Below are positions 39,719 through 49,349 of a DNA stretch of 64,000 bases, one piece after another. Below the pieces are notes generated by a model, which worked only from the letters and a program-made list of their open reading frames with translations, made no database searches and was not told the DNA's origin. Each line of letters begins with the position of its first letter. The first letter of the stretch is position 1. The translations under genes and the position numbers were made by a program. The DNA comes from an uncultured Macellibacteroides sp. GTDB lineage: Bacteria > Bacteroidota > Bacteroidia > Bacteroidales > Tannerellaceae. The stretch covers positions 1,674,001-1,738,000 of the forward strand of contig NZ_OY762974.1 of NCBI RefSeq assembly GCF_963667135.1, in the 5' to 3' direction.

Positions 39719-42700
39719 ATGGAAATAAATGCAACCTTAAAATCTGTTGGGAATAAAATTCTATTTCTTCTCAACAAAATACCATTAGTCATGCGGTTAA
39801 GTATATTGTTCTTTTTCATCAGTATTGCTTTTGCAATGGCAGAAAGCTCTTATGCTCAGGTTACCGAGATATCATTGAGCGCCCACAATCAGCCAATTGA
39901 AACTGTTTTGGAAGCAGTGGAGAATCAAACTGACTTTTCATTTGTTTACGACAGTAAGCTTGTGAACACGACCCGAAGAGTAACAGTTGACGTAAAAAAC
40001 AAGAACATTTTTGATATTCTAAACCAGATGTTCTCTGGGTCGGATGTTGTTTATACTGTTATAAACAATAAGATTATTCTCAGTAAAGAACATGCAGAAA
40101 AATCCAATGTTTCCTCTCAACAGCAGGCACGAAGAATAACAGGAAAGGTGCTTGATATGAACGGTGAACCTATAATTGGAGCAAACGTTTCTATTCTAAA
40201 TACGTCAACCGGAACCATTACTGATATGGATGGCGGCTTTTCGCTGGATTGCCCTGAAGGAGCTATGCTGAAAATTTCTTATATAGGTTATTTGGCCCAA
40301 CAAATTAAGACCACCAATGAACCCTCGCTGGTAATCCATCTGAAAGAAGACTCACAAGCTATCGATGAGGTTGTGGTAATTGGATATGGTGTAGTAAAGA
40401 AAAAAGATTTAACCGGAGCCGTATCTCAGCTATCTGCAGGAACGCTCAAGGATCTTAAAGTTTCGCATCCAACTCAGGCAATGGCTGGTCAGCTTGCCGG
40501 TGTCCAGGTTCAGCAGGTTGCAGGAGCGCCGGGGCAATCTTCAACTATCCGTGTGCGTGGTTCCGGTTCCATTTCAGCGTCAAGTTCGCCTTTGTATGTA
40601 GTGGATGGGTATCCATTGGGAGAACAAAATCTGAATTCAATCAATCCGAACGATATAGAATCTATTGAAGTATTAAAAGATGCTTCGGCATCTGCCATCT
40701 ACGGATCCAGAGCCGCCAATGGTGTTGTGTTGGTTACCACCAAATCAGGAAAAGCCGGGAAGGTTAATATATCCCTTGATGCTTATTATGGCACACAGGA
40801 AGTTACCAAGGAAATGGATTTGCTGAATGCACAACAATTCGCTATGTTTAGTAAAGAGGCATTTAATAACAATTACATCGATAAGGTGGCAGGAGCAAAG
40901 GCATCAGATCCGCTAAGCGTTCGCCCTGCTGGTAACCGTTACAGATATCCGGCCATTTACGATGATGCTGCTGCAATGGCCGCCATTGGAAATGGCACCG
41001 ACTGGCAGGATGAAATTTTTAGATCGGCTCCGGTTCAGAACTATCAGTTAACAGTTACTGGCGGTGATGAGAAATCGAGATACATGTTTTCCGGAGGCTA
41101 TTTTAGTCAGGATGGTATTATTATTGGCAGTGATTATGAGCGTTATTCTGCCAGAGCCAAAGTTGATAGTGATTTAACCAAGTGGTTGAAAATCGGAATT
41201 AACATTGCACCTACTTATATGAATTCGAACACAATTACTCAGGGACATTGGGCAAGTGATGGTGTTGTGAATTCGGCATTGGCCACTTCTTCTATCGTTC
41301 CGGTTTATAATGCCGATGGCACTTGGGCATCACAATCTGAATATGCTGTTGCAGGAGATGGACTCACAGGTGTTCCAAATGCAGTTGCCTCTGCTACGGA
41401 TATTGTAAATAAAAATACAAATCTTCGGTTGTTTGCCAATATGTATGCGGAAGTATCTATTCTTAAAAATCTGAAGTTCAAGAGCACCATCGGTTCCGAT
41501 ATTATGGAATATAGAAGCCGCTATTTCCGTCCGTCTACTGTACCTAAGAACGGGGCTGTTGCACCACTTCCTTCAACAGACAGAAAAGCCACCTCTTCCA
41601 GTGTTGAAGTTGTGAACTGGTTGAATGAAAATACACTGAGCTATTATACTTCTTTCAATAAAGTTCATGAAATTGATGCTGTAGCCGGTTTTACTGTTCA
41701 GAAAAATATTTATAACCAGACGTATGCCGAAGGCTCTGATTTTCCAGATGATATTATTCAAACGATCAACAATGCGAAAGTGAAAAGCGGTTCGACAGAC
41801 ACAAATGAGTGGTCGCTGCTTTCTTATCTGGCACGTGTAAATTACAGATATAATAATCGTTATTATCTGACGGCTTCTATTCGTGCAGACGGTTCTTCCC
41901 GGTTTGGAAAGAATACCCGTTATGGTTATTTTCCTTCCGGGTCTGTTGCATGGAGAATTTCTCAGGAAGATTTTATGAAAGAAATTTCTTTTATAAATGA
42001 CTTGAAAGTCCGTGCTAGTTTTGGTTTAACAGGCAATAACAGTATTCCTAATTATGGCTCCATTGGAACTATGAGCACCCAGAATTATGTTTTTGGTGCC
42101 GGAAGTGGTAATGTGGTTTCGGGTGCAGCGCAATCAAGTATTTCCAATGCCGATCTTACCTGGGAGAAAACCAAGCAATATGATTTAGGCTTGGAATTAA
42201 GTGTCCTTGACAGTCGTTTAACATTTACGGTGGATGCTTACATGAGAAAGACAACCGATTTGCTTCTTCAGGTGGATGTTCCCTCTATTACTGGCTTTAC
42301 AAATGCCTGGAGAAATATAGGAAAACTGGATAACAAAGGATTAGAATTCTCAGTTATTTCGAGAAATATTTCAGGAAAAGATTTTAGTTGGAATACTAAT
42401 TTCAATATATCCCTGAACAGAAACAAAGTGGTTGCATTAGGTCCTTCCGGAGACCCGATTCAAAGTGATGGCGGAGCTGGAACAACACACATAACAATGA
42501 TTGGTGAACCTATCGGTAGCTTTTACGGATACAAGATGATTGGTATTTATATGAATCAAGCTGAGCTTGATAATAATCCGCATACATCTAATTCTCATGT
42601 TGGTGATGTGAAATTTGAAGATATCAATAAAGATGGGACGATTGATGCAAACGACAGAACAATTATTGGAAACAATATGCCTGACTTTACATGGGGTATG

Positions 42701-43186
42701 TCAAATTCATTCTCATATAAGAATTTTGATTTGAATGTAATGCTGCAGGGTGTGCAAGGTAGCGAGGTGCTCCATTTAGGTAAGCGCTTCTATACCCAGA
42801 TGGAAGGAAACCAGAACCAAATGACATCGGTGCTTAACAGATGGCAATCCGAAGAAAATCCCGGTGATGGCTGGACGCCAAGAGCAAATTCTTCCACAAC
42901 AGGACAGAACAATGCGGTTTCAAGCAGATGGGTTGAAGATGGTTCATTTATTCGTATTAACAACCTCACACTTGGATATACACTGCCTAAAACTTTAATT
43001 AACAGTTGGAATGTACAAAGTGCCCGCTTCTATTTATCTATTCAGAATCTGGCAACATTCAGTGACTACAGCGGATTTAATCCGGAAACCAGTCACAGAG
43101 AAGACAGCGTGCTGGCTCCTGGAACAGACTACGGAATGTATCCTTTGGCGCGGACATATACGGTTGGTGTAAACGTTACATTTTAA
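39719..43186 (+). CDS. SusC-like TonB-dependent transporter with STN domain
   Basis: Outer-membrane glycan importer of 1155 residues. Signal sequence runs to about residue 45 (SILFFFISIAFAMAESSYAQ). The STN domain is at about 52-120 (ISLSAHNQPIETVLEAVENQ), the CarboxypepD_reg-like domain at about 140-215, and the plug contains VVVIGYGVVKKKDLTGAVS and SPLYVVDGYPLG. The barrel ends VGVNVTF. The long N-terminal extension before the hydrophobic core is common in this family; a start at 39791 is possible. The STN domain links it to the FecR/ECF pair encoded immediately upstream. Confidence 0.94.
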   Translation: MEINATLKSVGNKILFLLNKIPLVMRLSILFFFISIAFAMAESSYAQVTEISLSAHNQPIETVLEAVENQTDFSFVYDSKLVNTTRRVTVDVKNKNIFDILNQMFSGSDVVYTVINNKIILSKEHAEKSNVSSQQQARRITGKVLDMNGEPIIGANVSILNTSTGTITDMDGGFSLDCPEGAMLKISYIGYLAQQIKTTNEPSLVIHLKEDSQAIDEVVVIGYGVVKKKDLTGAVSQLSAGTLKDLKVSHPTQAMAGQLAGVQVQQVAGAPGQSSTIRVRGSGSISASSSPLYVVDGYPLGEQNLNSINPNDIESIEVLKDASASAIYGSRAANGVVLVTTKSGKAGKVNISLDAYYGTQEVTKEMDLLNAQQFAMFSKEAFNNNYIDKVAGAKASDPLSVRPAGNRYRYPAIYDDAAAMAAIGNGTDWQDEIFRSAPVQNYQLTVTGGDEKSRYMFSGGYFSQDGIIIGSDYERYSARAKVDSDLTKWLKIGINIAPTYMNSNTITQGHWASDGVVNSALATSSIVPVYNADGTWASQSEYAVAGDGLTGVPNAVASATDIVNKNTNLRLFANMYAEVSILKNLKFKSTIGSDIMEYRSRYFRPSTVPKNGAVAPLPSTDRKATSSSVEVVNWLNENTLSYYTSFNKVHEIDAVAGFTVQKNIYNQTYAEGSDFPDDIIQTINNAKVKSGSTDTNEWSLLSYLARVNYRYNNRYYLTASIRADGSSRFGKNTRYGYFPSGSVAWRISQEDFMKEISFINDLKVRASFGLTGNNSIPNYGSIGTMSTQNYVFGAGSGNVVSGAAQSSISNADLTWEKTKQYDLGLELSVLDSRLTFTVDAYMRKTTDLLLQVDVPSITGFTNAWRNIGKLDNKGLEFSVISRNISGKDFSWNTNFNISLNRNKVVALGPSGDPIQSDGGAGTTHITMIGEPIGSFYGYKMIGIYMNQAELDNNPHTSNSHVGDVKFEDINKDGTIDANDRTIIGNNMPDFTWGMSNSFSYKNFDLNVMLQGVQGSEVLHLGKRFYTQMEGNQNQMTSVLNRWQSEENPGDGWTPRANSSTTGQNNAVSSRWVEDGSFIRINNLTLGYTLPKTLINSWNVQSARFYLSIQNLATFSDYSGFNPETSHREDSVLAPGTDYGMYPLARTYTVGVNVTF

Positions 43187-43204
43187 TTAAAAGGCTATCT
43201 AAAT

Positions 43205-44698
43205 ATGATAATTATGAAAACAGTATATTTAATATTATTACTAAGTACGGGCTTATTTCTATCTTCTTGTTCGGAAGACTTTCTGGACTTAAAGCCCAAA
43301 ACCCAGTTAAGTGTGGATGATTACTACAAAACTGCAGAACAGTTTGAATCTGCGGTAAATGGAGCTTATTCCTCCTTGCAAGAAACTAATCTTTACGGCA
43401 ACTGGTATGTCCTTTCTGAAATACCTTCTGATAATACGAGTAATCAACTTTCGGGATCAGTTACGGATCAGGACGAGTTTGATAAATATTACATCAGGTC
43501 GACCAATCCTTTTACTGCTAATTTCTGGAATTCCAGCTATATGGCAATTAATCGGATTAATACCGTTTTAGACAGAATAGACGGTGTTGAGATTGATAAG
43601 TCAGTTAGTGATCGGTATAAGTTGGAATGTAAATTTCTACGGGGGTTGCTTTATTTTAATTTGGTTCGTGTGTTTGGAGATGTGCCTCTTGTCATAAATG
43701 AAATAAGTATAAGCGATTCTTATGCAGTTTTGCGGGAGTCTAAAGATAAGGTATATAGCCAGATTATTGCCGATCTTTCTGCAGCCGAGGCACTTCCCGG
43801 TTCATACGCCGAAGATGTAAATAAAGGACGTGCTACTTCGGGTGCAGCTAAGGCTTTGCTGGGAAAAGTATATCTGACGATGAAAAATTACAAGGATGCG
43901 GAAACAAAATTAGCTGAAGTTATTGCCAGTAATAAATATAGTCTCTTGGAAAATACTGCCGGATCATTAAATGTAAATGGCTATGCCGCAGTATTTAATG
44001 CCAGCAACCATAATAATTCAGAATCAGTGTTTGATGTTCAGTTTAAAAAAGGGGGATTTGGCGAGGGAAGTAACTTTCCAAACTCTTTTGCTCCTGAGAA
44101 CTCCGGAACGAATGTGGTGCCCTTAGGAACAACTGGTGGCAACAATTTACCAGGTGCAGATATTATTAATGCGTATGAGACAGGCGACTTACGCAAAGAT
44201 TTTTCTGTTGCTTCCGGTTATTATGATTCCAGAAAGAACGGAGCTTGGGTTGAATCCAAATATATTAAGAAGTACTTTGATACTCCGTATAAAGATGGAG
44301 ACGCCAATAACAATTTCCCGGTAATTCGTTATGCAGATGTATTACTGATGTATTCGGAAGCGTTAAATCAAAATGGTAAGACAGCAGAGGCCTGCAACTA
44401 TTTGAACAAGGTTCGTCGCAGGGGATTTGGATATCAGACAACAGAGGCATCGCCTGTGGATATTAACACAACCAGTAAGGACGTGTTTTTCTTAAAGGTA
44501 GAGCAGGAGCGACGGGTTGAGCTTGCTTTTGAAGGACAACGGTGGTTCGATTTAATTCGTACGGACCGTGCGGTTGAAGTGATGACTTCAAAAGGTTACA
44601 AATTGAATGCAACAAATCTTATTTGCCCTATTCCTCAAAAACAGATAGACGTTAATCCGATTCTTACCCAGAACGATTATCAGATTGTTCCAAAATAG
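43205..44698 (+). CDS. SusD-like outer-membrane lipoprotein
   Basis: Glycan-binding partner of the preceding SusC; 497 residues. The lipoprotein signal is LLLSTGLFLSSC with the cysteine near residue 22, and the mature start CSEDFLDLKPKTQLSVDDYY is the classical SusD form. Helical SusD motifs include FLRGLLYFNLVRVFGDVPLV, GAAKALLGKVYL, DVLLMYSEALNQNGKTAEA and the C-terminal ERRVELAFEGQRWFDLIRT. An ATG at 43214 may be the true start. A hairpin at 44731 follows. Confidence 0.94.
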   Translation: MIIMKTVYLILLLSTGLFLSSCSEDFLDLKPKTQLSVDDYYKTAEQFESAVNGAYSSLQETNLYGNWYVLSEIPSDNTSNQLSGSVTDQDEFDKYYIRSTNPFTANFWNSSYMAINRINTVLDRIDGVEIDKSVSDRYKLECKFLRGLLYFNLVRVFGDVPLVINEISISDSYAVLRESKDKVYSQIIADLSAAEALPGSYAEDVNKGRATSGAAKALLGKVYLTMKNYKDAETKLAEVIASNKYSLLENTAGSLNVNGYAAVFNASNHNNSESVFDVQFKKGGFGEGSNFPNSFAPENSGTNVVPLGTTGGNNLPGADIINAYETGDLRKDFSVASGYYDSRKNGAWVESKYIKKYFDTPYKDGDANNNFPVIRYADVLLMYSEALNQNGKTAEACNYLNKVRRRGFGYQTTEASPVDINTTSKDVFFLKVEQERRVELAFEGQRWFDLIRTDRAVEVMTSKGYKLNATNLICPIPQKQIDVNPILTQNDYQIVPK

Positions 44699-44730
44699 TG
44701 GTGGTAAAATATAGCATTAATGATTTTTCT

Positions 44731-44758
44731 AAATGTCCGGCCTTCGGGTCGGACATTT
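44731..44758 (+). terminator. Hairpin after susD
   Basis: AAATGTCCG (44731-44739) pairs with CGGACATTT (44750-44758) around a CCTTCGGG loop. There is no T run after it, so it may stabilise the upstream message or end it only partly. Confidence 0.5.
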
Positions 44759-44800
44759 AACGTTGAATTGATTATCAATCTGTATCAATACTCCAAATAA

Positions 44801-47113
44801 ATGAAAAATAGACTTTTATTAACTCCGTTCTTAGGAATAGTATTATCAGTGGGTATTTGTTCGGGACAATTTAAATCTGATCGTTTTATTGATTATGTGG
44901 ATCCATTCATTGGAACGGCTCCAAGTACAACAATAAGCGCCGTTTCTCATGGAGAAGGGACAGAGCTTTTTGCCAATACTAATCCGGCAGTCGGTGTCCC
45001 TCACGGGATGACTCATTTTTCTCCCCAAACACGTGCTTCCGAAAGAAAGTGTTTATCTCCATATTATTACGGCGATTCAATCATCCAGGGTTTCAGGGCG
45101 GGTCGATGGTTGAATGGATCTTGCACCCAAGACTATGGAAGTGTTACACTAATGCCTTTGAGTGGCCCTTTATCGTTCGTGCCAACAGCCGAAGCCAGAG
45201 GGTCTTTGTTTAGTCATCAATCTGAAAAAGCATCACCTGCCTGCTATGCAGTTAATCTGGATCGTTACGGTATAGTGGCAGAAATGACGGGATTACTTCG
45301 AAGTGGAATATTCCGGTTTACGTATCAAAAGGGAGGCGAAGGACATTTAGTAATCCAGCCTAATAGTGATGAGGCCAAAGGTTTTGTTGAGATAGACACG
45401 GTAGCGCAGGAGATAAGAGGGTACAATCCTGTTCATCGTATTTATCAGGGATCTGGCAAATATGCGGGGTTCAGTGGCTATTTTGTTATAAAACTATCAA
45501 AACCATTTACGAACTTTGGTACATTTGGAGATGGGACGGCTACTGCCAATCAAAACGCGACGTTAAATCAACGGGAAAGCGGAGGGTATGTTTCTTTTTC
45601 GATGAAAGGTGGAGAACAATTAATCGTAAAGGTTGGTACCTCTTTCACTTCTATGGATGGAGCAAGGAATAACCTGACTGCAGAGATTAATCAGTGGGAT
45701 TTCGAAATGGTTCGCACGCAATCAGCAGCCATATGGGAGAAAGAACTTTCAAAGATAGCAGTTGAGACTAAAAACAATACAGATAAAATAATCTTCTATA
45801 CGGCTCTTTATCACAACTCTCTGGTCCCTCGAATCTATAACGATGTGGATGGCAAATATCCTGAATTCTCTACGGGAAAAATAGTGACAATTACCGATCA
45901 TAATTACTATTGTGAGTTTTCAATGTGGGATATTTATCGTGCAACATTACCAATGAATACGATAATCAATCCATCTCTAACAGCGGATTGGGCAAGTTCT
46001 ATGGTGCAAAAGTATAAGACGGGAGGATGGTTACCTATTTTCCCATTGTGGAATAGTTATACATCGGCAATGATTGGCGACCATGTTACTGCTTTCTTAG
46101 GCGATCTGCTGCTGAAAGGAATAAATAATTTCGATGTGGAGACTGCCTACGAAGCTATGCGGAAAAATGCCTTTGAATCTTCGGAAGTAACAAATCCGGA
46201 AGAATACAAGGACGGCGTTGGACGGCGTGCATTACTATCTTATTTAAAGTATAATTACATTCCAATGGAAGATTCAGTGTGGGATGCTTTTCATAAGCAA
46301 GAACAGGTTTCGCGAACATTGGAGTATGCTTACGATGACTTTGTTCTTTCCCAAGTAGCTAAATTGCTGAATAAACCGGAATACGAAACATTAAAGTCTA
46401 GGTCGGGCAATTATAAAAACATGATCGATCCTGGAACAAACTGGGCACGTGGACGCAAAGCAGATGGCAGTTTTATCTCTCCTTTCTTTCCAAATCTGAA
46501 AGTTTATTTTATAACAGAAGGTACACCAATGCACTATACCTGGTATGTGCCACACGACCAAAAAGGGTTGATTAACTTAATGGGTGGCGAAGCGAACTAT
46601 CTTGCCCGCCTTGATTCCATGTTTACAGAAGGTTACTATTGGCATGGGAATGAACCTGGTCATCAGATCCCGTTTTTATTTAATTATGCCGGGGCTCCAT
46701 GGATGACTCAGAAATACACCCGAAAGATTATGAGGGAAGAATACGCTACGGGTCCCGGAGGGTTGTGTGGCAATGAAGATGCAGGTCAGATGTCGGCATG
46801 GTACCTCTTTGCTTCTGCTGGTTTTTATCCTGTTTGTCCAGGTGTGCCAGAGTACGTGATTGGAAGTCCTATATTCGACAAGATAACTTTTCATCTGGAG
46901 AATGGAAGAAATTTTACAGTTATTGCCCGGAACAACAGCGATGAAAATTGTTTTATTCAATCAGCGACCCTAGATGGAGTCCCTTATAATAGAAGTTATA
47001 TATATCATAATGATATTATAAATGGGAGAACCCTGGTGTTGGAAATGGGCAGTAGACCGAATAAAAAATGGGCGCTTACTCAAGATTCCCGTCCTTATTC
47101 CATGAGCCGATGA
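44801..47113 (+). CDS. GH92 family alpha-mannosidase-like enzyme
   Basis: Periplasmic glycosidase of 770 residues with signal peptide (LLTPFLGIVLSVGICSGQ). GH92 hallmarks are YVDPFIGTA at the mature start, NTNPAVGVPHGMTHFSPQT, the central FYTALYHNSLVPR with SMWDIYRATLP, and the C-terminal catalytic stretch GNEPGHQIPFLFNYAG followed by GNEDAGQMSAWYLFASAGFY. These enzymes are calcium-dependent exo-alpha-mannosidases that act with inversion. Linkage preference cannot be assigned. The gene lies between two hairpins (44731 and 47182), so it may be a separate expression unit within the locus. Confidence 0.92.
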   Translation: MKNRLLLTPFLGIVLSVGICSGQFKSDRFIDYVDPFIGTAPSTTISAVSHGEGTELFANTNPAVGVPHGMTHFSPQTRASERKCLSPYYYGDSIIQGFRAGRWLNGSCTQDYGSVTLMPLSGPLSFVPTAEARGSLFSHQSEKASPACYAVNLDRYGIVAEMTGLLRSGIFRFTYQKGGEGHLVIQPNSDEAKGFVEIDTVAQEIRGYNPVHRIYQGSGKYAGFSGYFVIKLSKPFTNFGTFGDGTATANQNATLNQRESGGYVSFSMKGGEQLIVKVGTSFTSMDGARNNLTAEINQWDFEMVRTQSAAIWEKELSKIAVETKNNTDKIIFYTALYHNSLVPRIYNDVDGKYPEFSTGKIVTITDHNYYCEFSMWDIYRATLPMNTIINPSLTADWASSMVQKYKTGGWLPIFPLWNSYTSAMIGDHVTAFLGDLLLKGINNFDVETAYEAMRKNAFESSEVTNPEEYKDGVGRRALLSYLKYNYIPMEDSVWDAFHKQEQVSRTLEYAYDDFVLSQVAKLLNKPEYETLKSRSGNYKNMIDPGTNWARGRKADGSFISPFFPNLKVYFITEGTPMHYTWYVPHDQKGLINLMGGEANYLARLDSMFTEGYYWHGNEPGHQIPFLFNYAGAPWMTQKYTRKIMREEYATGPGGLCGNEDAGQMSAWYLFASAGFYPVCPGVPEYVIGSPIFDKITFHLENGRNFTVIARNNSDENCFIQSATLDGVPYNRSYIYHNDIINGRTLVLEMGSRPNKKWALTQDSRPYSMSR

Positions 47114-47181
47114 AGTTGGTAATTATATTGTAGAAAATAAAGTTTATATATTTATCTCTCTGATTCAAGCTAATATTATAT

Positions 47182-47228
47182 ATTTTTGTTCCATCTGCAC
47201 ACTAAATGTGTGCAGATGGAACAAAAAT
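47182..47228. terminator. Perfect 21-base-pair hairpin after the GH92 gene
   Basis: Arms 47182-47202 and 47208-47228 are exact reverse complements around a TAAAT loop, with an A/T run at either foot, so it can act as a terminator in both directions. The left foot also contains TATTTTTG (47181-47188), a match to the -7 promoter consensus. Confidence 0.75.
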
Positions 47229-47277
47229 CTTTTAGACCAGTTTATATTCAGACCAATTGTTATTAAAATTCACAACG

Positions 47278-48390
47278 ATGAAAACACGTTCTTTATTTTG
47301 TGTTCTGTTCTTATTTTGCTTTTCAATTACTGCGATGTTTGCACAACAGCATGCTCCGGTACGACTAGGAATTGCGGGCTTGTCTCATTCGCATGTTCAT
47401 CTTCTGCTTAAGGATTTGAAGCGTACGGATATTCAGATTGTTGGAATTGCGGAAAGTAATCGTGAGCTGGCTGAGCGTTATGCTAAAAATTATGGATTTG
47501 ATCCGGCTATTGTTTATGATAGCATAGAGGAAATGGTTGAAAAGACTAAACCTGAAGGTGTTCTAGGATTCAATTCAATTTACGATCATCTTCAGATAGT
47601 GGAAGTCTGTGCGCCAAAAGGGATTCATGTGATGGTTGAAAAACCGCTGGCGGTGAGTGTGGAACATGCTGCCAGAATGGCTAAGCTATCTCGCAAATAT
47701 GGAACAATGGTGCTTACAAACTATGAAACTACCTGGTATCCTTCCAATCATAAAGCATTTGATATGGTAATAAACCAGAAAGCTATCGGTGATATTCGTA
47801 AGGTTATAATTTGCGATGGTCACCGTGGTCCGAAAGAAATCAACGTCAACCCCGAATTTCTTGTCTGGCTTACGGACCCAAAACTTAATGGAGGCGGAGC
47901 AGTTATTGATTTTGGATGTTACGGAGCGAATCTGATGACTTGGTTGATGAATAATCAGCGCCCTATCGCTGTTTCGGCTACCTTGCAACAGATTAAGCCT
48001 GATGTATACCCAAAAGTGGATGACGAAGCAACTATTGTTGTTACCTATCCAAAAGCGCAGGCAATTATACAGGCATCCTGGAACTGGCCCGTCGACCGAA
48101 AAGACATGGAGGTCTATGGCGTAAGCGGGTACGTTAAGGCTCTTACCGGAACAGATTTTAGCTATAGGTTAACACGGGAAAGTCCGGAAAGTATTGAAAG
48201 ACTTCAACCTCTGCCAGCTCCGGAGAATGAACCTTTCGGATACTTTGCTAAAGCGATCAAAGGAGAATTAAAGGTGGCAGATTCAGATCTTTCATCACTT
48301 GCGAATAATCTGATTGTAGTTGAAATACTTGAAGCTGCAAGAAACAGTGCTGCTGCCGGGAAAACAATTAAACTGCCAGCTCGCCTGTAA
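47278..48390 (+). CDS. Secreted Gfo/Idh/MocA family oxidoreductase
   Basis: NAD(P)-dependent sugar oxidoreductase of 370 residues. ATG 47278 gives a clean signal peptide (SLFCVLFLFCFSITAMFAQQ), so the enzyme is periplasmic. The Rossmann part starts RLGIAGLSHSHVHLLL and contains the family motif EKPLAVS near residue 126. The C-terminal domain carries LNGGGAVIDFGCYGANLMTW, the usual catalytic His region being replaced by DFGCYG. Together with DUF1080 (49350) it fits a 3-keto-glycoside scheme in which a sugar is oxidised at C3 before cleavage. That link is inferred from neighbourhood. Confidence 0.88.
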   Translation: MKTRSLFCVLFLFCFSITAMFAQQHAPVRLGIAGLSHSHVHLLLKDLKRTDIQIVGIAESNRELAERYAKNYGFDPAIVYDSIEEMVEKTKPEGVLGFNSIYDHLQIVEVCAPKGIHVMVEKPLAVSVEHAARMAKLSRKYGTMVLTNYETTWYPSNHKAFDMVINQKAIGDIRKVIICDGHRGPKEINVNPEFLVWLTDPKLNGGGAVIDFGCYGANLMTWLMNNQRPIAVSATLQQIKPDVYPKVDDEATIVVTYPKAQAIIQASWNWPVDRKDMEVYGVSGYVKALTGTDFSYRLTRESPESIERLQPLPAPENEPFGYFAKAIKGELKVADSDLSSLANNLIVVEILEAARNSAAAGKTIKLPARL

Positions 48391-48456
48391 TTACTATCTT
48401 TGAACCTTCGAACGTGATTTTTGTATTGGATGAGTTGGAATAATATAATTTGAATT

Positions 48457-49098
48457 ATGAATATAACAATTTTCGGAGGAACAGGAAAGACTGGGCAGCT
48501 TGTGGTTCGCAAAGCATTGAATAAAGGATATAGTGTAACGGTGTTTGCCCGTTCTCCCTCAAAAATTTCCATTGTGCATGATAAGCTGAAAATTGTGAAA
48601 GGAGAAATTAACAATTATCAGGCAGTTGGAGATGCGATAAAGCAGACCGATATTGTAATTAGTATGCTTGGTCCTGTTTCCGCTGATAAAGGAAAAGGAT
48701 TGCCAATCATGGCTGGATTTTACAATATTCTGAAAGCAATGAATGAATATAAGGTGAATCGATTAATCGCAACTTCTACCCCAAGTTTCGAGATTGAGGA
48801 TGACCAGTTTCAATTTTCATTCGTATTGGCTCGTTTAATGGTTAAAACGGTAATGAATAATGCCTATCAGAATATTGTTCAATCGGCCCATTTGATTTGT
48901 AACAGTAAAGTGAACTGGACAATTGTCCGGTTACCTATGCTGAGCGATAAGCCCGGTTTGGGTCGGGTTGTTACCGGTTACAGAGGAGACGGAATGATTA
49001 AGCTGTTTTCATTGCGTAGAGACGACCTGGCCGATTTTCTTCTTTCTCAAATTGACGATACCCGTTTCATCAGGAAAGCTCCAATTGTAAGTAACTAA
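48457..49098 (+). CDS. NAD(P)H-binding Rossmann protein (atypical SDR, NmrA-like)
   Basis: Cytoplasmic protein of 213 residues starting MNITIFGGTGKTGQLVVRKA, with the GGTGxTG dinucleotide-binding loop. It continues with FARSPSKI, ISMLGPVSADKG and ATSTPSFEIE, typical of the SDR_a5/NmrA-like group that includes flavin reductases and redox sensors. No catalytic Tyr-Lys pair is evident, which is usual for atypical SDRs. The substrate is unknown. It lies 66 bases after the Gfo/Idh gene, on the same strand, between two secreted enzymes. Confidence 0.85.
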   Translation: MNITIFGGTGKTGQLVVRKALNKGYSVTVFARSPSKISIVHDKLKIVKGEINNYQAVGDAIKQTDIVISMLGPVSADKGKGLPIMAGFYNILKAMNEYKVNRLIATSTPSFEIEDDQFQFSFVLARLMVKTVMNNAYQNIVQSAHLICNSKVNWTIVRLPMLSDKPGLGRVVTGYRGDGMIKLFSLRRDDLADFLLSQIDDTRFIRKAPIVSN

Positions 49099-49193
49099 TT
49101 TCTTATAACGGAAATATATAATTCTAAATATGAAAAAAGTTTAATTCTATAATTATAGTATACCAAATCGCACTATATAAGTTCGTTTCGGTA

Positions 49194-49201
49194 TATATTT
49201 G
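49194..49201 (+). promoter_or_regulatory. Candidate -7 element upstream of the DUF1080 gene
   Basis: TATATTTG matches TAnnTTTG. A transcript from here would have a leader of about 140 bases containing a 16-codon reading frame (49248-49298). Confidence 0.35.
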
Positions 49202-49349
49202 CATGCCTTTTAAATCTTTTTTGATCAACCTGCTTCAAATTACAGGAATGAAGTTAAGAATTATAAGTGTCTGTGTTTTGAATTCTTTTGTGTTTTAAGG
49301 TCTCAGTAGTGATTTTTTTTATTGTTAATTATCTAATAATCTGAAAAAG

